This document shows positions 1 to 8,300 of a stretch of 27,240 nt of DNA, piece by piece. Positions within the stretch are counted from its first letter, which is position 1. Each line of letters begins with the position of its first letter. A program made the position numbers and the translations under genes. The notes under the pieces are model-generated. The model saw only the letters and a program-made list of their open reading frames with translations. It had not been told where the DNA came from and did not search any database. This DNA is from Stramenopiles sp. TOSAG23-3 (Eukaryota > Sar). Location of the stretch: assembly GCA_900128585.1 (NCBI GenBank), contig LT642263.1:1-27240 (forward strand), in the 5' to 3' direction.

Positions 1-1
1 T

Positions 2-145
2 AATTCAGAGGCAGAGTTGGTAGAATCATTTGAAGAATCTGATGATGATGATGGAATGAAAGGAAATGATCGTAAGTTGGGTTTTCAAGGTGCATTAATG
101 ACTTCTGGTAGTTTTACTATGATGGCTTCGTCTGGTTTGGCTTAA
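2..145 (+). CDS. possible C-terminal end of an upstream gene, acidic tail (partial)
   Basis: The plus strand is open from the window edge to a TAA at 143-145, giving 47 residues. They begin NSEAELVESFEES, run through four aspartates (DDDDG) and end in a Ser/Met/Gly-rich stretch, GSFTMMASSGLA. The other two frames of this strand stop within the first 21 bases. The acidic tract looks like a cytosolic or disordered protein tail. No domain is recognisable and most of the gene lies outside the window. A donor-like GTAAGT sits inside the reading frame at 72-77, so this end may instead be intronic, with the real terminus at 551. Short length keeps confidence modest. Confidence 0.4.
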   Translation, partial: NSEAELVESFEESDDDDGMKGNDRKLGFQGALMTSGSFTMMASSGLA

Positions 146-430
146 GAGGGATAAATGACGTATAGTATTAATTAATTTCTATTTTTTCTGTTAATTTCTA
201 AAAAATTTCACATAGATCCTCTCACAGAGTTATTTAAATATGTGCCATTCATTATGAACATTTTAGTACATTGCTATAATTGGAATAAGAGTATTATTAA
301 GTACAAAATGTATCTGTAAGAATTAAAGCGGCACATCATCCAATCTTTTTTCAGAAGAAGAAGAAGCACATCATCAGCACATAGAGTTGTAGTGTAATGA
401 TTCTTCATTTACAGTGTTTACACACCCGGA
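146..430. other. intergenic or intronic AT-rich stretch
   Basis: There is no convincing gene here apart from the possible acceptor at 401-414. It holds a short AAG tract (AGAAGAAGAAGAAG, 353-366) and a duplicated 10-mer GCACATCATC at 331-340 and 366-375 that flanks it. If the splice model for the edge gene is right, most of this is its last intron. Confidence 0.5.
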
Positions 431-551
431 ATGGAAATCGTGCTTACCATATTATATTTGCTGCTGCCATCATTATGCTTCTCGGCCGATGATGAAGCTC
501 TCTCATGGTTCATCTCCATCGAATATTGTGTATCTTCAACCTGTAAAATGA
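415..551 (+). other. candidate alternative last exon of the edge gene
   Basis: A pyrimidine-rich TTCTTCATTTACAG ends at 414 and could be the acceptor for the GTAAGT donor at 72-77. Joining base 71 to base 415 keeps the frame (c + tg) and reads about 45 residues to a TGA at 549-551. The stretch starts LFTHPEWKSC, passes CCCHHYA and ends SHGSSPSNIVYLQPVK. Intron length would be 343 bp. The same bases in another frame give the signal-peptide-like ORF 431-556, and both cannot be assumed real. This is a splice hypothesis only. Confidence 0.25.
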
Positions 552-556
552 GTTAG
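431..556 (+). CDS. short ORF with a signal-peptide-like start, possible first exon
   Basis: ATG at 431 opens a 41-residue frame ending at TAG 554-556. Residues 1-19, MEIVLTILYLLLPSLCFSA, have the profile of a secretory signal: short N-region, leucine-rich core and a small residue at the likely cleavage site. They are followed by an acidic DDEALSW segment and two cysteines. The ORF could be a short secreted peptide, or a first exon whose donor lies near its end (GTAAAA at 543-548, or GTATCT at 529-534). It is too short to prove and it competes with another open frame over the same bases. Confidence 0.22.
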   Translation: MEIVLTILYLLLPSLCFSADDEALSWFISIEYCVSSTCKMS

Positions 557-643
557 TCCCAGTTTCACAATATACATTTCCAGTTACAAATAACATGTGT
601 TCCTGCTTTTTATCAAAAATCATTGTATCTATATCAGACATAC

Positions 644-1011
644 TAAATAATAAAATTTGGAGAAAAATCGATCGTTTTGTATAGCGTTTGTGTGTATGTA
701 TGTATGTATATCTCCAGTGAGTCACTAAAATCAATATATATCTTAAATCCAGACCAACCATAAAATTGTACAAAGGGCAGGACACCGGTATTCGTGAGCA
801 ATCAACTGTGATCACCGTACTGTTTACTGTAATAATAATGTACTGATACGTAAATTTCAAACCCTAAATATAACAAAACGTAGCATTTTATGAAGGACGC
901 GCCGATTGATGAGGTCTTAAAACAGTAAGAAGAACTCCACTAAATAATCAATTCAATCCTCCGCCGTTAGTACGCGTAGATTACACACACCGTGTAAATA
1001 ATAAAATTTGG
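644..1011. repeat. pair of identical 17-bp AT-rich words
   Basis: TAAATAATAAAATTTGG occurs exactly at 644-660 and 995-1011, both on the plus strand and 351 bp apart; each copy is followed by xGAAA. Flanks do not match, so this is not a longer duplication. Apart from this pair and the tetranucleotide repeat, I see nothing that looks like a gene on the plus strand between 557 and 1440. Confidence 0.6.
691..710. repeat. (GTAT)n microsatellite
   Basis: Four perfect GTAT units at 694-709 preceded by TGT; a simple tetranucleotide repeat in intergenic AT-rich DNA. Confidence 0.8.
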
Positions 1012-1147
1012 CGAAAGAGATGGGCTCCAAAATAAGAAGGAAATTATTCCAATTTCGATTGAATGGAATTTAACCACCCACACAACCTATTAATTGCACG
1101 AAGTGCGGAAGTACGCACATTCAGTGTGGCGGAAAAACGTTTTCGTT

Positions 1148-1523
1148 TTATTTAGTGTTTTGTACTTCAAAATAGTCAGTAATAATATTTTTGAATAGGG
1201 GGAAACCTGACATATTCTTCTGATCAATAGTGTCTAATACATTAGTACATTTTTCATGAAATAAAAAACACTGAGCTGCTAATTCGTTAAAAATCACCCT
1301 AATTGTGTGTTCCTGTACATATTTTTCATATTTTTTACTTGTGATAAATAAACCAACTTTCTTCGTCCGATTATGAATAAGAGAGGACAATTCTAATATC
1401 CATTTTCCAATATAAAAATTCTTCAGATAATACAAACTCAGACTCTCTGTAACTGCGGCTATGCAGAGTGGTGTGATTTTACTGCCTGCCCTAGTTGTGA
1501 AAGTTTGTCGGATGGATCAGCAG
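1148..1523 (-). CDS. unconvincing hypothetical ORF, possible exon or gene relic
   Basis: The minus strand is open for about 125 codons in AT-rich DNA, with the stop at 1148-1150. Translated pieces include RAGSKITPLCIAAVTESLSL and the C-terminal MSGFPLFKNIITDYFE. Composition is protein-like, with mixed charged, hydrophobic and aromatic residues and no low complexity. However, no ATG lies near its 5' end and no domain is recognised. It overlaps the cysteine-rich plus-strand reading at 1442-1537, so at most one of the two is real there. It may be an exon of an unknown gene, the relic of a mobile element, or chance. Confidence 0.15.
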
Positions 1524-1537
1524 TAGTAAAGGGATAA
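1442..1537 (+). pseudogene. cysteine-rich extracellular-type fragment
   Basis: The frame ending at TAA 1535-1537 reads CNCGYAEWCDFTACPSC, five cysteines in 17 residues, followed by ESLSDGSAVVKG. This spacing resembles small disulfide-rich extracellular modules. It lies just upstream of the signal-peptide-like start of the frameshifted IPT-like pseudogene and on the same strand. It may belong to a neighbouring decayed exon or a separate relic. The reading is short and competes with an open frame on the opposite strand. Confidence 0.25.
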
Positions 1538-1628
1538 CACCTAGTCTGAGGTGGGTGCAACGCCATGAACAAAAAGAGGGATATTGTCTGTACCCTCTAG
1601 CAACACAACATCGATCACAGAACTAAAA

Positions 1629-3199
1629 ATGAGAATGTGTTTTCTACCGATTCTACTTTTCTCTCTTACTTCAACCCGTGCTTTGACTTTGATCTTTGAT
1701 ATTCATGTACAGCATGGTGGTTTTAGCAAAATGGGTACTTCATGTGGACAAACAGTAGTCATGGAAGTAGACGATACTGTATCAACATCAACATACCAAG
1801 CAGAAGTCACAGACCCAGCACAACACCGCCTTCTTTACCATACATTATTCCTGGCACTGTTGTTCATTATTATGCCTTACATTGCAGCACTGTAACTGGT
1901 GTCGGTAGAGGTCTAAAGTGGACTGTTCGCGATGTAACAAGTGGTACAGTAACAACAACAGATTGGGTGAGCTTACGCATGGCCAAAAATAACAAACATT
2001 ACAGATGTCGCCATCCCCACGGATGGCAGCGGTAAACTAACACTTTCGTGCAGTAATCTAGGTCCAGCCGATAACAAAAACATCCTGTATGCATATTTTG
2101 GACCGTCAACAAAACAAGCCAGAACCATTTGTACTTTTTTAGGCACAGAAGTATCATGCAATACCCCAATGAGCACTGGTAAATTGATTCAATTCCTTAT
2201 CATGATAGCTGGCTAATCAACGGAGAAATATACAATTAATTACATAGCACCTACACTTGAAACAATTACTACTATAACACAGTTTTCTACAAACGGCGGT
2301 GGTGTAATACAATTAAATGACCTTAATTTTAGACTTTTCCATAGATGCAAATTATGGAACTGTTATAAACTTTCAAGCAACTAATTGTACAGTGCAAACG
2401 AGTCAAACTATGATTGAATGTACGACTGCGGCAGGTTTCGGGGCAAATTTGCCGTGGACTTTAAGCATGAATAACCAACCGGTTTTAACTAATGGTATAA
2501 CCAACGAAACCAGTCTTCAGGCATCTTACGATCGTCCAACAATTTCAAGAATCTTACCATTTTAAGACAGTTTCAACGCCAATATTGATGCACACCTTAC
2601 AACAGGTTCTCAATATGTTTATGAGGTAGTGCGGCAACGGTTGATGTCTGGTATCAACAAAATGCAAATACAATACCTTCTGCTTCCAAAAAACACGCAG
2701 CAAATTCATGTGTAGTTGCGTCAGATTATATTCTAATCAAATGTGCTACAGCAGGTGGCATTGGTGTAAACCATTCATGGCATGTTGCAATTGCAGGTCA
2801 ACAAGAGTCATTGACAAATGGAATAACTTCTTCTGCAGGTGTGGGTATTGAACAAGTTTTAAATGGTGGCGCAGAAATGTTGTCAGCTGGTGGCTCTGAA
2901 ATAATGTTTGAAATACATAACCAAGGACCAGGCACTCCCGCAAATAAAATGTACCTGTCGTTTGACAATTTTCCCGCAAACAATGCGTGTACTCATAACA
3001 GGAGGAAGAAATCCCGGACCGTGGTATCCACCAAAGAATTTAAGAGATTCACATAATAGCCCAGCAAATTATTTAAGTTATATGAGACACAAAAAACAAC
3101 ACTTTGTACAACTGGGCAAAAAACGGTGAAGCATGTCGAAATTCAGGTACACCTTCAGGAGTTTTTGTTGGACATAATGGACTAGTTAATGTCCATTAA
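1629..3199 (+). pseudogene. decayed secreted IPT/TIG-like repeat protein
   Basis: ATG 1629 begins a signal-peptide-like MRMCFLPILLFSLTSTRA, followed by an extracellular-looking segment with a cysteine. Beyond it lie tandem repeats sharing a C-x-T-x(2)-G-x-G...W core: CSTVTGVGRGLKW (1883-1921), CNTPMSTG...W (2157-2212), CTTAAGFGANLPW (2419-2457) and CATAGGIGVNHSW (2742-2780). New units open with IPT-like starts such as PKITNITDV (1983) and APTLETITTI (2247). The reading frame changes about eight times: near 1820, 1972, 2193, 2236, 2330, 2622, 2990 and 3088. TAA 2563-2565 is an additional in-frame stop. The last readable piece, YNWAKNGEACRNSG to NGLVNVH, ends at TAA 3197-3199. Shifts occur inside homologous units and no splice signals explain them, so this is a pseudogene rather than an intron-rich gene. 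The 21.9-kb frame next door is intact, which argues against sequencing error. The parent family is extracellular, adhesion-like, and related in kind to the IPT portion of the neighbouring giant protein. Confidence 0.8.
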
Positions 3200-3330
3200 T
3201 AACACGCAGGATAGAAATCGTGGATAAATAAGAGTACTGAGAGAAGCATAAACATTTTAATATAACGAGACTGATTATAATATTCAGATATTAAAAGTCT
3301 AAAATATGATTTACTGGACATTAAAATTTG

Positions 3331-3441
3331 AAATACCTAAATAACAGCCATTATTTGTTGTGTCATGAATTGCTTAGAAATAAATTCGCAATTTTTAAAT
3401 ACCTAAATAACAGCTATTTTGTTTTTAACATGAATGCTTTC
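3331..3441. repeat. partial tandem duplication, 66-bp period
   Basis: AAATACCTAAATAACAGC occurs exactly at 3331-3348 and 3397-3414. Each copy is followed about 16-17 bases later by CATGAAT(T)GCTT (3364 and 3429), giving roughly 45 bp of imperfect homology per unit. It lies in the spacer between the pseudogene and the convergent giant gene. Confidence 0.8.
3379..3384 (+). promoter_or_regulatory. possible plus-strand polyadenylation signal
   Basis: A canonical AATAAA about 180 bases past the pseudogene's last stop (3199) and inside the tandem duplication. It may be a leftover 3'-end signal, though AT-rich DNA produces this hexamer easily. For the minus-strand giant gene I see no AATAAA between 3755 and 3200. 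Confidence 0.3.
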
Positions 3442-3755
3442 CGTGCGATGCGGTAGGACTTGTTTTCATACTTCTTTCCATGCAATACGAATTTGCTTTT
3501 ACCAATTTGCTTTTCTATTAAATCAAATGCATAATATCATAAATACTTCGGAGCTAACAATGCGGCACACCGCCGCGCAATACGATCCAGCGAAAGACTT
3601 TCGCCTTTGTTACCACTGTGGACTAATGTAAACCCCACCAAGAGCTTCGTCTGCGATTTCTCTCGTGCTGTGATATCAATTTTTGCCTCGCGTAAATTAT
3701 ACTTTAAAACTTCTAAAAAGTGAAATTTATATGTGCTGGGAACAATGCATGCATA

Positions 3756-5280
3756 TCAAAAATGTTCGTGTTGCAATTCGTACGGCCAACGAAGAAATCC
3801 TTTTCGCGGTCTTTGCGCTTTAATGGGGTGTTGCGGTGATGAACCCGATCTAGGAGAATGCTTTGTTGAAGTGCTTTTATTTTTGTCTGCTGCTAACTTT
3901 TTATTTGAAATTTCCAAAAGATTTTGTGACCATAACAGCTTCTCCTGTTTCACACCATTATTATTTAAACGCACAGTTTTGCTCACCAGAGCCTCTACTT
4001 TATCTAGTAAAATACGAGGACTGTCAACTTGCTGAAAGTATAATCGCTCTATTTCGCGGTTAAATGTTTCGGGAACAAGGCCGTCTTGTGGCCCGGGGCG
4101 CAATTCGTCTTGAAATGATGGTAAATACTTGCCGATGTTATCTTTGCCATCTTGGGCACTTACTTTCTGGGCGCCGAACTTTTTGTTTGCGTTTTCAACG
4201 TCCTCGTCAGACTCTACACTTCTTGTTGCAAATGTTTTCTGCAGCGATTGTGTCCTTCGTATCCCCTTCAAACCCCATATACCCAGGTATTGGCCTGACT
4301 TGAAAATCAAGATTTGAACGAAGGTACAAACAATTAGCATACCAAGTATTAGAATTAAACCCATTGGGAAGTCATCGAATGGATAATATCGCGGTAGTTC
4401 GTCTAAACTTGAATACAACATAAACAGAGCATACACTGTTATGATCTGCCCAAGAGTTACGATTGAAACTAGAAAATAAAACTGCTCTGAAAAGCACATT
4501 TGGTGAATCTTCAAGAATGAACTCTGCTCTGCGCGAAATTGATGTGCTTTCGGTTCATTCTCATCGCCCCATTCTGGGTCAACGTCTCTGAAATTTTCAT
4601 CCAGTATCCATCTCTTCTTTCTCCCATAAAATTTGTTTGTCATATCCTTTAAATAATGATGAATTTTCATTGCAAAAGCAAATTCTAAAATATTTTCAAC
4701 GAATGCGTCAACAATAACCTGAAATACAAAAATTACCACTCCAAAAAATATTGTAATGAGCAAATCTTTTTGACCATACATGGATTCTACTTTCAAAAAA
4801 TCAGAAAACATAATCACTAAAAGAGCAACAGGTATAGTAAACATTTGCGAGACAGTTGCCGTTGAATTCAAATACTGATGCTGAATAATTTTGGTCAATT
4901 TTTTAAGATCATTAGGTTCCGCTTTCTTTTTGTCTTCTGCGTCATCCCGCTCCTCCTCCACTGCCCATAAACTCTGTAATTTTTTAATAATAGCAGCATA
5001 TTTTTTAAAATGTTCTTCCAGCTTCGGCATAATTGCTTGTGCTAGGGGAGACAATAATTGAGTACCAGACGCAAACACTACCAGCATAATGTAATTTATC
5101 ATAAATTGCGTAAACGCTACAGTACCCATGGACATTGTCTTGATGATTGTTTCCTGGCACATCCTGTACGGTGCAGTTGAAAGTCTATCCGGTATTGCCT
5201 GGTCCAGATAAGTCAGCAAACCTGCACCCGATACTTTCATTATTAACGAATACAAGGACACGTCTGCTTTGTAAAAAGAT
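3756..5280 (-). CDS. giant surface protein, last exon: membrane helices 6-10 and cytosolic tail
   Basis: This exon continues the giant gene after the intron. Its first base completes the Thr codon begun at 5379-5378, and it adds 507 residues before TGA 3758-3756. The reading starts SFYKADVSLYSLIMKV. Hydrophobic segments follow at about 5120-5055 (FMINYIMLVVFASG), 4850-4800 (IPVALLVIMFS), 4765-4700 (ITIFFGVVIFVFQVIV), 4482-4417 (FYFLVSIVTLGQIITVYALF) and 4365-4305 (GLILILGMLIVCTFVQILIF). Loops are highly charged: one has KKLQSLWAVEEERDDAEDKKK, another has KKRWILDENFRDVDPEWGDE. The tail of about 174 residues is hydrophilic, with acidic patches and then a basic, Ser/Pro-rich end (HSPRSGSSPQHP), typical of a cytosolic tail. 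The frame also runs 30 codons upstream into the intron (ATG 5369), but that piece is the pyrimidine-rich intron, so a separate gene is unlikely. I do not recognise the membrane domain. Confidence 0.9.
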
Positions 5281-5377
5281 CTATTGAGAGAAGATAAATA
5301 AAGCGTTAGAGAGTTAAAGGGAAAGGGGAGGGAAAACGTGGTTAACGGGGCTAGAAATTTTATTAGCAACTACTTAC
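5281..5377 (-). other. spliceosomal intron, 97 bp, phase 2
   Basis: On the minus strand the donor is C|GTAAGTAG at 5377. A CTAAC branch-like motif lies at 5309-5305. A pyrimidine-rich run leads to CTCAATAG ending at 5281. Splicing joins AC (5379-5378) to A (5280), giving ACA (Thr), and keeps the frame open for another 507 residues. Without splicing, the TAA inside the donor itself (5376-5374) ends the protein after ...MIMISRT. The intron falls within the membrane domain, directly after the fifth predicted helix. It is the only intron the reading frame requires in 23.5 kb. Confidence 0.93.
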
Positions 5378-8300
5378 GTTCGCGAAATCATTATCATCAA
5401 AGTCTGAAAAAAGATGAAGCCTATAGTATGCAGCAATACCTGACTTCTTCTCCACAAATTCTTTTTTGTCACACTATTTTTTTCTTTGGGCTCTAGTGGG
5501 TTTGTTGCATTTGCAGCTTTTATAACAATTATAACCCCCAGCAAAGTGTACGACAGACCCATTCGTCCTTGTTGGGTGGTTTTTATCACCATTTCGGAAC
5601 GTTCACCAAAGTAGTAGACATTGCCGTCTAAAGAATCTGTTAATAGAGGCCCCAAATAATCTTTATGCAATATCATTTGAACAATAAAAACTATGAGAAA
5701 TGTGGGAAGAAATGCATAACCAAACCCTAAAATAGCAGGCCCACCAATTAATGTTATCCCGCTAAGAATTTCCATCTGGGGGTGTGGGATTACAGAATTA
5801 AAACGCTTCGATTTCAGCAGTGCCCACCAAATAGAAAAAAACATCATGGTTATAAGAATCCCAACAACAAACGAAATAAGTACATACAGCGGCATCGGGA
5901 GGCTAAAGTTATCTAAAAGGCCCATGTAATCCAAATGTCTAAATGTTGTTCTAAATGTGTACTCTAGATGCCGTTGTCTCTCCAGGTTTGTTCTGGCTGA
6001 GGTGTATGCTGCAGAACTCCTGTAGTCAGAGAAATATATTGTTGCTTTCGCAATTTGTTTCCTATCTTCCAATTCTTGCCAAAATTCGACGAGCATATGA
6101 ACAAGTTTCGGGTAAGATCGTGGACCTTCATTTTCTACGGGCTCCGCTACAACGACAGTGCCTGTTCTAATTACTTCCTCGTTAATATTCACTTTTGCTT
6201 TCATCGGCGAAACGGGAACAGCGTGGTACAGACGATACCGATCTAGTTTTTCGTTTTCAAACTTAATGAGTCGATTTACTTCTTCGCTCTGTTTTTTCTC
6301 GTTGATAGCCGTACCCATAGCTTTTAGCCACCCACCAAATTCGTAGCTTTTCATGGGTTCTCTAGACAAGAAAAAAAGGAATTCGGGAAAATTGCCTTCA
6401 AACCAGTAAGCCCGTGACGCGTCACCAGTTGTGATATCTTCCTCGTAACGGCAATGTAACCGGACATCACAATAATCGGTTAATTTCTCCGAAGAAATCA
6501 AATCGAATTGGGATGTGGTGGTTGTTTCGTTAGGTGAACGGAATATGCACTGTTCAGAATTTTGAAACAATTTCCAGAGAGGCACGTGGCTATCGTAACC
6601 AGCACAATTGGATACGTATGGCATGTATGGAAGTGTCACATGACTTAGGCCGCCGGTCCAAAACCCACTCGCAGTCCTCTTTATGTCATCTGGTAACCTG
6701 GTCGTGCCCCTTGACACGGGATCATCTGGGCCAAGCTGAAATTCCGATGCTGCAACGTCTAAGTTGATATCATACCCCCTTATTGATTGGTCGTGTTGTA
6801 ACGATTTCATCAAGGCCCATTCTCTGGTGTTTTTTGCAGAGTTTAAAATTGATTTTTTCGAACCTTTGTTAACGTAAACAATACCATCAATTTCCTTTTG
6901 CACCACTAAATCAGGCTTATATGGAGCAGCATCTTTCAGAATTAACGAGCCAAACAACACTTTATGCGGTCCCCTGGATAATTTGTGCTCATTCGGGGTT
7001 AATTCATCGGTGTAATCCCTTGCGTACATTGTAGCAGCACTGTTTAGTGGCTCAGATTCATGCACATAATGGTTGTGTAAATTCAGGGGCAGTGACCACG
7101 TAAATATTCCCGAGTTGTATATCGCAATAAAGCTCTCGTAAATAGTATCGCCAGAAAGCATCGGTACTTGTGGTTGTTCCACCACCCAACGCAATGAATT
7201 TGAGAACAAAGGAAAAGCATTGCTGTAGTGCCTCCCGTTTAGTACTTCAATTTCTATCAAAATCGTGCAATTACGTCGAGCCAATGCTGTCAGATGTATT
7301 AACCCCGTTGATGCAAGTTGTTGACGAACCTCCGATGTAAGCCCAAGTTTAGTGCTTCCACCCACTGTGGAAACTTGTCGAGCCGTTTGAGGAAGGCCGT
7401 AACGCTTTACAATATTACCCTGCAGTGGCCCCTTATCATTTGCGCAGCTCCTCGTGTTTGTGGTTGTTCCAACCTTCAGAACACGGCACGGCCTCCCGAT
7501 ATCAACGCCCACCGGGGGAATTTCGAATTTACTGCCATCATCTGTAAACATAACGCCAAGCTTTTCACGAGACTTGAAGTGTTCATTTTTAATATTTTTA
7601 CACCACGACAAACACACATCTCGACCTCTTTTTGTTTGCTCAAGACGGTAATCAAACGGGGTCTTAATTCGAATATCGCTGCTCATTTCATCGTTACATC
7701 TATCCGTGTAGAAGTTGCCACCAGTGCCCCCACAACATACACCATCTGCTTCACAATGTGAATTTAAATCTTCAGATGCCATTAACTCTAAGAACTCTAT
7801 ATTCGATAACATGCTATCGAGCCCTGCATATGTATCGAAGCGGGTTTTCTGCGCTGGATAGTCAAAACCGGGTAAATTGTTTTTCCTGACTTCTTCAAAC
7901 GACAACTGGTTGTCTTTGTTCTCGTCAAACTCGGCTTTCATGTTTGCCCAATTGTTCCACGGGGACTGCTGCCATTGCATCTGGCGAACAGTCCTCACTT
8001 TTCGCTGTTTGATTTCACTGCCCATGTAACCTAGAGACGTATAACAAGAATCAGCCGTAGTCGTCGTGCACCCGACAGGATTTTTAGCATTCTCTGGGTG
8101 CAATAATTTATCGATCACGCCGTTATCCTCCGTCCGGCCTCCAAAAGGGTCCAATTCTGAATCAAAACGGCACTGATTTGGTCCTAGAGTTGGCACTGGC
8201 ACTCCGATAAGGCACCAAGAACAGTCATAGTCATACTGGCACCGTTCCCCAAACACTCGACGCTCCTTCTTTCCACCATAATCCGAGTCTAAGGCTTTCA

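Larger units (their letters stand above)
3200..3755. other. convergent intergenic spacer / 3' UTR of the giant gene
   Basis: This stretch separates the 3' ends of the plus-strand pseudogene and the minus-strand giant gene, so it must contain the latter's 3' UTR. Besides the tandem duplication it has a perfect palindrome GCGAAAG-A-CTTTCGC at 3590-3604 and an ATGCATGCAT run beside the giant gene's stop. The plus-strand ORF at 3434-3631 has no recognisable features and is not annotated as a gene. Confidence 0.6.

Noticed and set aside
510-860. 116-residue minus-strand ORF
   Set aside because: It translates the GTAT microsatellite and AT-rich spacer (THKRYTKR and similar), shows no domain and overlaps more protein-like plus-strand frames.
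1629-3199. Reading the frameshifted region as an intron-rich functional gene
   Set aside because: The shifts fall inside homologous repeat units, are one- or two-base changes with no sequence to remove, and have no donor/acceptor pairs.
3590-3604. Perfect palindrome GCGAAAG-A-CTTTCGC as a hairpin or terminator
   Set aside because: A one-base centre cannot form a loop; at most a symmetric binding site, with nothing to support one.
3434-3631. 65-residue plus-strand ORF in the spacer
   Set aside because: No recognisable motif beyond a chance CYHCG end, and it falls in the expected 3' UTR of the giant gene.
3756-5369. A separate 537-residue gene starting at ATG 5369
   Set aside because: Its first 30 residues come from the pyrimidine-rich intron. 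Donor, branch-like motif, acceptor and phase join it seamlessly to the large exon, and both halves are membrane-helix clusters.
7318-7761. 147-residue plus-strand ORF, and similar ones at 17180-17614 and 18104-18520
   Set aside because: All are antisense to the intact giant frame and show no domain, so they are shadows of it.
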